Shown: piece after piece, positions 54,916 through 64,000 of the stretch
Numbering within the stretch: position 1 is the stretch's first letter
Layout of the letters: each line of letters begins with the position of its first letter
Origin: Catonia carolina
Taxonomy: Eukaryota; Arthropoda; Insecta; Hemiptera; Achilidae
DNA length: 64,000 nucleotides
Direction of reading: 5' to 3'
Assembly: GCA_035578175.1 (NCBI GenBank)
Contig: JAQMRL010000007.1
Coordinates: 49,424,727-49,488,726, forward strand
Position numbers and translations under genes: made by a program
The notes under the pieces: model-generated
Databases searched by the model: none
What the model was told of the DNA's origin: nothing
The model's input: only the letters and a program-made list of their open reading frames with translations

Positions 54916-57309
54916 TACTTTAATGTTTTGTTTTTAAAAATCTCTACATAATTTTAGTGCATGAAAAAAATGAATGTGCCATCATTTATTGGTTTGAATA
55001 ATACTGATATTACTGCTACCCTTGCCTTCCTCACAACAAGCCTTAATTGGAATTGTATGTAAAAGCTACACAATGAATGGTTCCCTAAAATATATCACAG
55101 TAAGTCTGAACCTCAACTCAATAAACTACATACTTTCCCAAATAAAATAAAATTTAAAAAAATATCATTCAACAAACTCAAACCAATAAAAACTAAAGAT
55201 ATTTTAGAAATATCTAACACACTTTTGATGTTTCCTGAACTTTTCTTACTGTATTTTTGTACTAACACCTCACAGAGCATCCGGTTCACCATATCACCTA
55301 TACTCTCCAACTATATCTGAAATCGTTACCAAACGATTCCTGCATCCAAATCCTACAATAGCAGTCTTCCATTAATGTAGTTACTTGAAACGGTACATAG
55401 TTACTTGAAGTCGCAACAGGCTTATGAGCCTAATGCTTGAAGGAGAGGTAGGTATTAAGAAGAAATTTTAACATGTTATTCAATAAATTATTATTAGGGA
55501 TTGTTCATCTTACTATAAATAGTTTCACCTAAATCTGGTAGATTTATGGTAATTATTCTTCACCAATCATCAACAGCTTGCCATTCCTAGAGTACTCTTC
55601 CTCAACATGCCTAATCCTCCCATTACCCCTCCTCCTCATTCTTATCCTCCTCTTTTCCTCATACTGATTTTTTGTACCTGAAAAAAATGGTGCGCTATGA
55701 AGTGGTACTGATTACTCAAGTGCTGCTTACAAACAGAAATAATTTAACAAGGCAATGAGATATATGGCGAGAAAATGTTTGTAATTAATATTTGTTGCTT
55801 TGCTGTAGGAATCATATAGATAAATCTGTTTTGAAACTCATGTGGTAGAAAGGATAGTCAAGAAGTAATTAGGAAAGTCCAAATTTAAAGTTTTCTTCAT
55901 GTAACTATTATTATTATTGCTATTTAATACAAGCTATCGTTTGTACTACAGATGGATGGACAGGCTGATACAGAGAGCTGTAGGAAAAGGATGCTGTACT
56001 TCTTGGAAATGGTTCACCAATGGAGGTGAAGATGTATAAAGAGAAAGACGATATTGAACGCTGGAGTGAGAGTGAACAGTTTAATTGATCAAGTAAGAAA
56101 ATAGGCCAAAGATCACAATAGGAGCTGCTGTAGCAGTAGCATTTGTGTTCCCAGTATTCAGTTGTAACAGGTCAAACAAAGTTCTGGTTTCCTATTGCCT
56201 CTCATTATTTCTGATTGAAACAAGTACAATGAGAATAACAAGCGTACTTTGTTCAGTTAGTACAGTAGTTCTCAACAAGTGTCCCACCAAACTTCTGAGA
56301 CATTGTAACAGGGTATTAACTGCTTAAATGTAACAGGGTATTAACTGCTTCCATTAGTATTACTGGGTACTCTTTCTTTCTAACTCATACGTTAATGTGT
56401 CGCAAGAACTCTCTGTGTAGGACATGTATTCTATGAACAAGAAAGGTTTGAGAACTACCGAGTTAGTTATTTGGTTGATACTAAAAACGCAAAAATAATT
56501 TTTTGATCGAAAACTAGTTCATGAACAATATGATGCATTCATAGATGACAAACTGATGGTTAGAAAATTGAAATCTAAAATGAAATGAAGATACATTTTC
56601 ATGACAAAAGCCTTACCAAGAAACAGATTGCTTAAAAAAGTTTTTAACTGCTTTCCATAAAATTACAAGTAACTAATGATTTTAATTTATCATTTTCAAT
56701 CTGTTGAATCTGATATTTTGCTGAAATAAATATACATTTTGTTAATAAAATTTTATTTTATTTTAAAAATAAAAATAAAATAAAATAAAATTTTATTTTG
56801 TTAACAAAAGATTTTCAGTTAATATCATTTTCTCATTTTCTGAAGAAAATCAAAAGCTTACTGTGCACAAGTAATCATAAAATTTCATAAAGATTCTTGA
56901 GCAATCACACATCACATATAGTACACATTCTGTAAAAATCTATGGCCATAGATCATTATGATCTAAAACCATAGATGCAAAACCTAGTGAGAGACAAACC
57001 ACCATATATTTTAAAGCCCTTAAAGACAATGCAATGAACATTACATCAACAATATGTAAGGGACATTGTAATATGATAGATAACATGTTCAAATACAGTA
57101 CATTAAACAGAAAACAAATTAAATATAAAGCAATGCAAATAACAAACAACATCAATTATGGACACAGTTAAACTGTTAATAAGATGACATAAATTTCAAA
57201 TTTACGTTCATTAAATTCAAAAAAATTCTGGCTGTATTGCAATACACACATTTATTTATAACAAAATCATAGAGTAGAGAATTGACTGATTAATGGTTTG
57301 GATGTTTAA
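54916..57309. other. mostly unannotated; AT palindrome at 56737-56809
   Basis: Near-perfect inverted repeat 56737-56809: TTTTGTTAA outer blocks and AAAATTTTATTTTATTTTA inner blocks, with a 5-bp offset. Elsewhere only short frames without family features, for example 55113-55310 and 56940-57155 on the minus strand. Confidence 0.45.
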
Positions 57310-59038
57310 ACTTTAAAACTTAAACAACAGATTAGGGAAACAGTGGGATGTTATGATCCAAAAGGTAACAAGGTAGTTAATCAATTCTTATTTAGCCTAG
57401 TTTCAAGGGAGGAATTAGAATCAGTTATTGATAGTTTGAAAAGTAAGAAAACATGTGGGTTAGATGGGATTTCTAGTATAATTGTTAAAGAATGTAAACA
57501 TCTTTTAATTACTCCTCTCCTTCATTTGATTAACTTCTCACTTGAAGCAGGTGTATTTCCAAACAAACTGAAGGAGGCTAAAATATTGCCTATATTTAAG
57601 AATGGAGATAGCCAGTTAGTTGAAAATTATAGACCCATAAGTATTTTAAACACAATCAGTAAAATTTTTGAAAAGGTAGTATTTATTAGGTTAATCAGTT
57701 TCTTGACTGAAAACCTAATCATCTCAGAGGATCAGCATGGTTTCCAAAAAGGTAGATCAACTAAAACTGCAATTGTTTCACTTGTGGAGCAAGTAGTTGA
57801 TATATTGGACGCCGGGGAGAAAGCATTGGCAGTGTTTCTGGATCTGAGTAAAGCTTTCGATTGTGTTGATCATGAAATTTTATTGAAAACACTAGAGTCA
57901 TTAGGCGTTAGGGATGTAGAGTTGAAATGGTTTCAATCTTACCTTATTAATAGATTACAGTGTGTGGAGTTAACTAGGGTTGTTAGAGGGAAACTTACAA
58001 AAGTTGTATCTGGAAAGCTTGAAGTCAAAGCAGGCGTTCCACAGGGGTCAGTTTTAGGTCCAATTCTGTTTCTATTGTACATTAATAGGTTACCAGAAGT
58101 CATACCTAATGGCAGAGCTTTGTTGTTTGCTGATGATACTTCAGTAATCAGTAACAGTTCACTGGTAGATGCTCTTGAAGTAAATACACATGTTAACATA
58201 GAGTCCGTAGTGCAGTTCTTGAATCAAATGTTATTAACAGTTAATGGGAAAAAGTGTCAGTACTTGCAGTTCAAAAATAAACATAACATTAAAGAAAGTA
58301 GAGAAGTGGATGTATTTATTCATAATAATAGTTTAGAGCATGTAGAAACAGTGAAGTTCCTGGGCGTATCTCTAGATAGATCTTTGTCTTGGGACTTCTA
58401 TATCAATCAAGTTTGTAGTAAAATATCATCTGGGGTATTTGCACTAAAACAAATCGCCAGATTAAATGATAAAAAATTACTAATGGCAGCTTATCATGGC
58501 CTCATTCTGTCTCATATCCGGTATGGTATTTTAGTATGGGGTAATTCTAGCATGGGTAATATGAATAGGGTGTTTAAAATTCAAAAGAAAGCTATTAGGT
58601 GTATGGTGGGAGCTAACCAGCTAACCTCATGCAGGCCACTATTTAAGGAGCTTAAATTGCTTACAGTTCCCTGTCTCTACATTTTTGAGGTGATTATGTA
58701 TGTTAGGCAAAATAATTTTATGCAGAATTTCAATGTTCACAATCATAACACGAGAAACAGGAATGATTATTATGTGGCTAATCACTCCACAAAATTGTTT
58801 GAACAAAAACCTACTTATGCAGGGAGAAAATTCATAAATAAATTACCCCAATCTTTAAAGTGTTGTGAGGATTTGAATTCCTTTAAAAAAAATTTAAAAA
58901 ATTACTTGATCGGTGAAACTTTTTATAGCGTACAAGAATTTCTTTCTTGATAGTAGTGATACATAGTGTGTTTCTTATATGTATTTCAGGTGTTACATCT
59001 GACGACATGTCCTATACTCCTCCTGGAGTCTCCAGGGC

Positions 59039-59078
<40 letters not shown>
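57310..59078 (+). mobile_element. young 5'-truncated LINE with 38-bp poly(A)
   Basis: Contains a long open reverse-transcriptase frame, TGA at 58948-58950, a 90-bp 3' untranslated region with hairpin CCTGGA-GTC-TCCAGG (59022-59036) and an uninterrupted run of 38 A (59041-59078). No endonuclease domain is seen, so the 5' end is truncated at roughly 57300-57340. I did not find a convincing target duplication. Jockey/CR1-group by motif style. Confidence 0.88.
57343..58950 (+). CDS. LINE reverse transcriptase, uninterrupted frame
   Basis: 535 codons without a stop, open from about 57310. There is no ATG at the listed start (GTG), because the natural N-terminus is lost. Landmarks are CGLDGIS near residue 38, NYRPISIL near 94, FLDLSKAFDCVDH near 165, GVPQGSVLGP near 231, catalytic FADDT near 261, KFLGVSLDR near 341 and a basic C-terminus. 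An unusual local repeat, VVRGKLTKVVSGKL, precedes GVPQGS. The enzyme family primes cDNA synthesis at nicked chromosomal DNA. Without the endonuclease region this copy cannot move alone. Palm motifs are intact, so the copy is recent. Confidence 0.9.
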   Translation: MGCYDPKGNKVVNQFLFSLVSREELESVIDSLKSKKTCGLDGISSIIVKECKHLLITPLLHLINFSLEAGVFPNKLKEAKILPIFKNGDSQLVENYRPISILNTISKIFEKVVFIRLISFLTENLIISEDQHGFQKGRSTKTAIVSLVEQVVDILDAGEKALAVFLDLSKAFDCVDHEILLKTLESLGVRDVELKWFQSYLINRLQCVELTRVVRGKLTKVVSGKLEVKAGVPQGSVLGPILFLLYINRLPEVIPNGRALLFADDTSVISNSSLVDALEVNTHVNIESVVQFLNQMLLTVNGKKCQYLQFKNKHNIKESREVDVFIHNNSLEHVETVKFLGVSLDRSLSWDFYINQVCSKISSGVFALKQIARLNDKKLLMAAYHGLILSHIRYGILVWGNSSMGNMNRVFKIQKKAIRCMVGANQLTSCRPLFKELKLLTVPCLYIFEVIMYVRQNNFMQNFNVHNHNTRNRNDYYVANHSTKLFEQKPTYAGRKFINKLPQSLKCCEDLNSFKKNLKNYLIGETFYSVQEFLS

Positions 59079-59080
<2 letters not shown>

Positions 59081-59113
59081 TTGTCATGGTCTTTAAAAGA
59101 CGTAACCATTGAT

Positions 59114-59485
59114 GTTGTTTACGTCATCAGCCCAAAAGGCTGGTTTTAACCTTTAGAGGCTAGACTAAGAAAAATGAGGAGTGAGGTTGTTTATTATTGC
59201 CTTCTTCACTAAGTGGGAAAGTATGCTTATCAGCATGCCACGCCCTCTGAAAAGCATCTACTTTCCACCCTACAAATGATACTTCATTCACCACAGGGTC
59301 TAGCTTTTTAATGTATTTGATTACTCTCAGAGATAACTCTACTAGGTAGTGTCTTTTACACCTCTACCTCTCCTGTTCTTAAATGCTTCAGTTATATGAT
59401 TGGCTAACTATGTGATAAGAAACAGAACTATTTTTTGTAGCCCTGGCACTAATAGATCGAGTGCAAATAATGTAACACTCCACGT
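59114..59485 (+). repeat. Rep-Y copy 5
   Basis: Begins GTTGTTTACGTCATCAGCCC, 35 bp after the LINE poly(A) tail. The hairpin is CAGCCCAAAAGGCTG. The far end is partly lost (CACTCCACGTGCAATAC instead of CACCTGTCTGTTATGGGC). Confidence 0.75.
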
Positions 59486-59798
59486 GCAATACAAGTACAA
59501 AGTCCTTGCTAACTCACTTTTATTTACCTGAGTTTTATTGCCCAATTTTGATAGTGATGGGGTAATTTAAAATGTTTTCACAAAGTACAGGGGTTTTTTG
59601 GCTTCTAGGTTTCTAAGAAATTCAATAAAAATGGAGAAACCAATCATACCAATAAATAAATCTTTAACTTTGGTTGTTTACTAACTACTAAGTTAGTGTT
59701 TAAGAGTCACTTAAAGCCCATTTGTTTTTTAATTGAATTGAAACCTTTGATTTTCTTTTACATCTAATTCAAAAATCACTTTGTTTATGTACACCACC

Positions 59799-60116
59799 AC
59801 ACTGTTCAATACCCAAAGGGTGAGGGATGAAAGCCTTTCCTGAATGGTGGTATTTCTGTAATATTTTTTCAGGCATCTTAGACGGGAGAATGTCGCTCAG
59901 AGGATGCTGAACTTGTTGGTATATTAAGCAAAAGTCATAATAAGTGTTACACCATTGGAAGAGCTTTATTTAGGTTTCTGTCCAAAAACTCTGCTACTCT
60001 ATCATCAAAGGACTTTTGTTTCATTATTTTCATATTGTAAAAATATTCCAGTTTAGCTTTTTCATGCCATATTTGGGTGGCAACTGCCATTTCCAATTTA
60101 CGCCATTGTATAGGCC
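59799..60116 (-). pseudogene. hAT transposase C-terminal relic plus unidentified frame
   Basis: The minus strand reads LNIPTSSASSERH, shifts frame, then FSRLRCLKKYYRNT and TIQERLSSLTLW. This is the hAT dimerisation (hATC) signature with one frameshift. Directly upstream is a separate 56-codon open stretch (about 60116-59947): PIQWRKLEMAVATQIWHEKA, then KSFDDRVAEFLDRNL, then a stop. I do not recognise that part, and it is not typical of hAT at this position. It may be captured sequence. Confidence 0.65.
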
Positions 60117-60717
60117 AGAGACTGTGGTCTTAAATGCTACAGCCAAAGTCCATAAGCATTGGATGTTAGCGCATGTGGCTCATTAAGCCAGCAGCTGGTT
60201 AAGCAAATTCTTTAGAGTACTGCACAAGAGTTTCTTCCCTGTAATTTTTGTTTTTGCAATTTGCGAATCATAAGGGTAAACACATTACAAAGACGAGACA
60301 ATAAATATGAAATTCAGGGGTGAAAAGATGTGCTGCTTCAATGCTGATGGATTGGAAATTTTAAAAAAATTGTTAAGCAGGTACTAATTCTACAGGTTAA
60401 GTTATCATCATCAAAAACCGATAATTTGTTTTTTGTAAATTGTTAAATTAATTAACATTTTGTTTACAGCAATATGTTCGTAATTAGGCCTCAGTACAGG
60501 CACTATGACTGGATAGGAAAAGAATGTGGGGTGGGAGCATGATTAGAGACGAATCTGTTCATTTCATGATAAGTTACACCAGGGTGGAGCGACATGTGTG
60601 TAACTTAGCGGCACTTTTCTAAAATTAGCAGCCAAGTCAAATATCATATTAGTTTTGCATTACCTACTCTAGTGTGTGTTATACTTTAAACATGTGGCTA
60701 TGTTAGGAGTTTGTATT

Positions 60718-60948
60718 TTAATAGTTTGTGTTTGTTAAATCATTTCTCTTTTTTAAATTTCCAAATAAGTCAGGCTGTGTAATAAGACAGTTTTTAATCA
60801 AACCGTTCATCTCCTGCACGTCATTTTCTTCTTCTATCAGCGCTACAGCTCCATGTGAGCATTGTCCTCCAATACTAACCCTCCCCATCCTTCCAACATC
60901 CTCCTTCAACCAGTCAACCCCTTTAACTTCAAGTAGCCTAGCCATCAT
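60718..60948 (-). other. unrecognised 76-codon frame
   Basis: An ATG-initiated minus frame with mixed composition (MARLLEVKGVDWLKEDVGRM, later QPDLFGNLKKRND) and no known motif. A plus frame overlaps it almost completely. It could be an exon or an old mobile-element piece; function unknown. Confidence 0.2.
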
Positions 60949-61092
60949 ACATGCAGAGATTTTATAAATTATAGATCATGTTTAATTCACCATAAGTAAT
61001 TTTCCTGAACCACCCCATAGACATGCCACACAATTTTCCTTGAAAATTTTTGAATTGTTTTCTACTTATTTTTTGCAACACAAAAAAAGTGC

Positions 61093-61329
61093 ATGGGACA
61101 AATTTTGTTGTTCACAGAGATTGTTTTGTTCATTAGATGGACTAAACAAGGTAAACTTATCATGTATAAAGGGAGATTCTACAAGCAGATGAAAAGAAGC
61201 GGGTTAGCCTTAAAGTGGAAAGACTGTTTGTTGATTAGGCCTACTGCGATTTCGACGGAAAAGGATGGCATGGCGAAGCTGGCAGATATGATAAAGAATA
61301 ATGCTGCAGAATTTATAACAAAACTTTAA
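61093..61329 (+). other. possible FLYWCH-like fragment
   Basis: The segment FIRWTKQGKLIMYKGRFYKQ followed by LKWKDC has the spacing of a FLYWCH zinc finger (GK, then Y-x-G-x-x-Y, then W-x-x-C). FLYWCH fingers occur in MULE transposases and in a few host regulators. Later Cys/His ligands are not clear, so the call is weak. Confidence 0.3.
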
Positions 61330-62002
61330 TAGTGAGACTGATGCTGAATAGGACAGCATCGTCTGTCAGGGTGTTGGAAATACGGTAAAAAATGTGCCTA
61401 AAGTAATTGCATGTAACATTATTAATTTAAAGAATATGGCATAGTCTATCAAAGGCGTTTTCTAGATTTGATTAATAAAAGTGAACTCTTTTAGTAATTT
61501 GAAACATTTGCAGAACCAGAGAATATAAAAAGACAGGAGAATATTTTTATATTTAATAAAAATATCTACATTCAGCCCCACAGAACCAAAATTTAAATTC
61601 CATGTGCCTGAATATGTAGATACCTACTTTCTGGGTGTATGAAAATGATTTGTATTACATTCTTGTGTCTAGTAATTATTTTTTTGTTTTTTTATGAATG
61701 TGTTAATAGATAATTAATAGTTAGTTTTTAATTTATTATGAAGGAAACTGTAAAATATTAAGATTAAATTTGGAATTAATCAGTGTTACAAAAATGTTAG
61801 GTTGTCCTAGACAATATTTTCGCGGTTTAACTTGGTAATTCCAAGTGAATGGACTGTCAGTCTCGCGTTTGTCTGTTTGTTTAAATAACATAAATTTGTT
61901 AACTTGCGCTGTTATTTTATCCAAATTTATAGTTAACGTGAAAAATAAAAACGAAATTTCCTTAGTACACTACCATTATTATAGACCTACAAGTACAGTT
62001 TG

Positions 62003-62123
62003 TGACGTCAGATTTCGTGAGAGGCATTGACTGAGGCAGCCCCTGCCCTGCACTGTATTTCAGCTTCTCTTCCACCTTGTCTTCAACGTAAAAGTTTAAT
62101 GTTGATCTATTTAGGTTTGCAAG
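62003..62123 (+). promoter_or_regulatory. candidate promoter and non-coding first exon
   Basis: A perfect CRE palindrome TGACGTCA (62003-62010) is followed by locally GC-richer sequence and a textbook donor, GCAAG then GTAAGT, at 62124. This is compatible with a plus-strand gene whose later exons lie beyond the window or in unannotated sequence. No start codon with a long frame precedes the donor. There is no transcript evidence. Confidence 0.3.
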
Positions 62124-62931
62124 GTAAGTCATTTAAATTTTTACTCTTTTTTTACTTTAAGTAGCCTATGCCGCCGATGTTTGTAGTTTACATTTAACGT
62201 TTCGTATATTCATATATTTAATGACGGCCAACCTAAGCACTGAACGTCTTCGAATGTTAACCAAAAATATCGTCGTGTTGTACATAAAATATTAAAAAAG
62301 AAATGTGTTTCCTGCTTAAGGATTTTTAAAGATCTGATTTTCAAGGAAATAAAGCAGATATTCAAATTAGATCAGAAAATATACTAACTTGGATAATAAT
62401 TAAATTTAACCTCGTGCAACCGAAAAGGTTTTTGTTAAAAGAAGAATTTACTGAATACAAAACAGAATATTTCTATTAGTATTGCATCAAATTCTCTGTA
62501 CGGAAACTAGATGTTGTGAATTAACACCTCAAAAAAGTGTTAAAATGTAATAAATAAACTTTGTATTGTGTCATTATTATTTTTTGTTATTATGATATCC
62601 CATCGTTGTGTAATTCTTAGTGGGGTCATATTCCAACGTATAGGTCTAGGGTGTATGTTATTTTTCTCACGACTATGATAAAATTTGGGAATTTACTGTA
62701 GATCTAGTAGAGACAGTTGGAGTACATAATTACAACCTGGTTTTGATGTCTTAAAGCCATTACAAACCAAAACTCTTCCCCTCCGCCATTCTATGCATGT
62801 TTGTGGAAACTAAACATTTAATACCCTGACCCGTAGGACATGGTGCGGTATCGTTCGTCAGATATGATTTTTTATTTATTAGGATAGAATTTTTTAGTTT
62901 TAGATAGGCTTTTTTATTTTTAAGTATATTT
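62124..62931. other. no feature recognised
   Basis: AT-rich, no supported exon or repeat. Confidence 0.5.
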
Positions 62932-63327
62932 TTGCCCATAACAGGCAGGTGGAGTATTAAATTAATTGCACTTAATCTGCTAGTTCAGGGCTAAAAAAAA
63001 TAGTTTTATTTCTTATCGCATGGTCAGGCAATTAGGCCTATATGACTAAAGCATTTAAGAACAGAAGAGGTAGAGGTGTAACAGACACTAGTCAGAGTTA
63101 TCTCCTCTGAGAGTAATGAATTTCATTTTATACACCCAGACTCTGTGGTGAATGAAGTGTCATTTGCAGGGTGGAAAGTAGACGCTTTTCAAAAGGCCTT
63201 GCATGCTGACAAGCATACTATCCACTTAGTGAGGGAGGCAATTGTAAACCACCTCACTCCTCGTTTTACTTAGTAAATCCCTTAGAGGTTCAAACCAGTC
63301 TTTCCGCTGATGATGACCTAAACAACA
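62932..63327 (-). repeat. Rep-Y copy 6, full length, inverted
   Basis: Runs from GCCCATAACAGGCAGGTGGA to CCTAAACAACA. The hairpin is slightly changed (CAGTCTTTCCGCTG). The opposite orientation to copy 5 gives an inverted pair 3.4 kb apart. Confidence 0.75.
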
Positions 63328-63778
63328 GACTTTTTTTGTAAGTAGGTACCTATATTTGTATTTACTTATGAATAAACTCCTCTGGTAAATGCATTTATTT
63401 GGCCAGAATTATATTTCATTATTATTTTCATCACTATTAATGAGATAATAACTGAAATTTTTTAACAATCTGACCATTTTAGCTGTGTTATTTCTGTTGC
63501 TATCTTTATCAGTAAATTCGTGATTTGCACTATATAGTAGTATTATGAAACTTAATACAAGTGTAGATTGAATGTAAAAATGAAAAATTAAATTTCCGAC
63601 TGAATAAGTGATCACTTTGATCTGTAATGTGAGTTAAATTTCTGTCCTTTAGGGTTGGGTTTGGACTAGGTAGTTAAAACTGTCAAAACGTCAGGCAATC
63701 AGTATTAAAAAACTATTGATGACAAAAAACACAGTAGGCATGTAATATAGTGTTATAGTATATACTGCAACAGTATCT
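63328..63778. other. no feature recognised
   Basis: No gene or repeat identified. Confidence 0.5.
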
Positions 63779-63789
63779 TAACTAGTAGT

Positions 63790-63885
63790 TTTTTTTTTTG
63801 TTTTTTGTCATCAGTCTCTCGACTGGTTTGATGCAGTTCTCCAACCTGTTCTATCTTGCGCAAGTCGTTTCATATCTACATGTAA
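63790..63885 (-). mobile_element. minute 3' end of RTE-type LINE with 11-bp target duplication
   Basis: About 75 bp of LINE 3' end (reverse of the terminus at 24305-24385, including CATCAGTCTCTCGACTGG and CTTGCGCAAGTCGTTT) plus its A tail, flanked by perfect duplications TAACTAGTAGT at 63779-63789 and 63886-63896. Confidence 0.9.
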
Positions 63886-64000
63886 TAACTAGTAGTATTA
63901 AAAATAAATACAGAGTTCTTGTAGTTTATGGTTTATTCTTTAAATAATGGGTAAAACCCGGATTGTTCACCAGATATCTCATTTTACTTACCATTGAGCA

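Noticed and set aside
57939..58199. Minus-strand frame inside the LINE
   Set aside because: Shadow of the plus-strand reverse-transcriptase frame, no independent features.
1..64000. CRISPR array or bacterial operon
   Set aside because: No regularly spaced short direct repeats with unique spacers; gene structure and repeats are eukaryotic.

Overview
This window looks like animal nuclear DNA, most likely from an insect and possibly a hemipteran. It is AT-rich, gene-poor and crowded with transposable-element copies. Evidence for a eukaryote is an intron-split gene with canonical GT/AG sites, pol III-type SINEs with A and B boxes, poly(A)-tailed LINEs, and mariner, Tigger, PIF/Harbinger, hAT and piggyBac-like fragments. 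The species call is an inference from repeat style only.

The one host gene I can reconstruct is on the minus strand: a three-exon SKA2-like gene (kinetochore SKA complex subunit). Exon 1 is 52014-51982, exon 2 is 44006-43911 and exon 3 is 39988-39791. It encodes 108 residues, and all introns are phase 0. Its two introns (about 8.0 and 3.9 kb) hold most of the repeats between 40 and 52 kb, including a hammerhead-ribozyme-like motif. A second possible gene start, with a perfect CRE palindrome and a strong splice donor, lies on the plus strand near 62.0-62.1 kb. One unrecognised coding-like stretch lies near 0.5-0.8 kb on the minus strand.

Layout: 0-10 kb holds an unexplained ORF cluster, a TIR element (1.8-2.5 kb), a tRNA-derived SINE, an inverted pair of a 390-bp repeat (Rep-Y), a foldback element (4.8-5.2 kb), a 5'-truncated LINE with one nonsense codon (6.9-8.8 kb) and an internally duplicated repeat (Rep-X). 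From 10 to 21 kb there are four copies and a solo end of a 950-bp repeat (Rep-A) whose architecture fits Helentron-associated HINE elements, plus Tigger and Harbinger remnants. From 22 to 39 kb there are a deleted mariner, an RTE-type LINE tail, SINEs with clean target-site duplications, a TA-flanked element with a 31-bp-stem hairpin, a piggyBac-like fragment and a 1.3-kb hAT element with a perfect 8-bp duplication. From 39 to 52 kb is the SKA2-like gene with nested insertions. From 53 to 64 kb there are more SINEs, a LINE with an uninterrupted 535-codon reverse-transcriptase frame and a 38-bp poly(A) tail, an hAT C-terminal relic, Rep-Y copies and a tiny LINE end with an 11-bp duplication.

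There is no operon-like organisation. The coherent story is one small cell-division gene whose introns have been expanded by several generations of mobile elements. The two young LINE copies (49.3 and 57.3 kb) suggest recent retrotransposition. I saw no rRNA gene, intact tRNA gene or CRISPR array.
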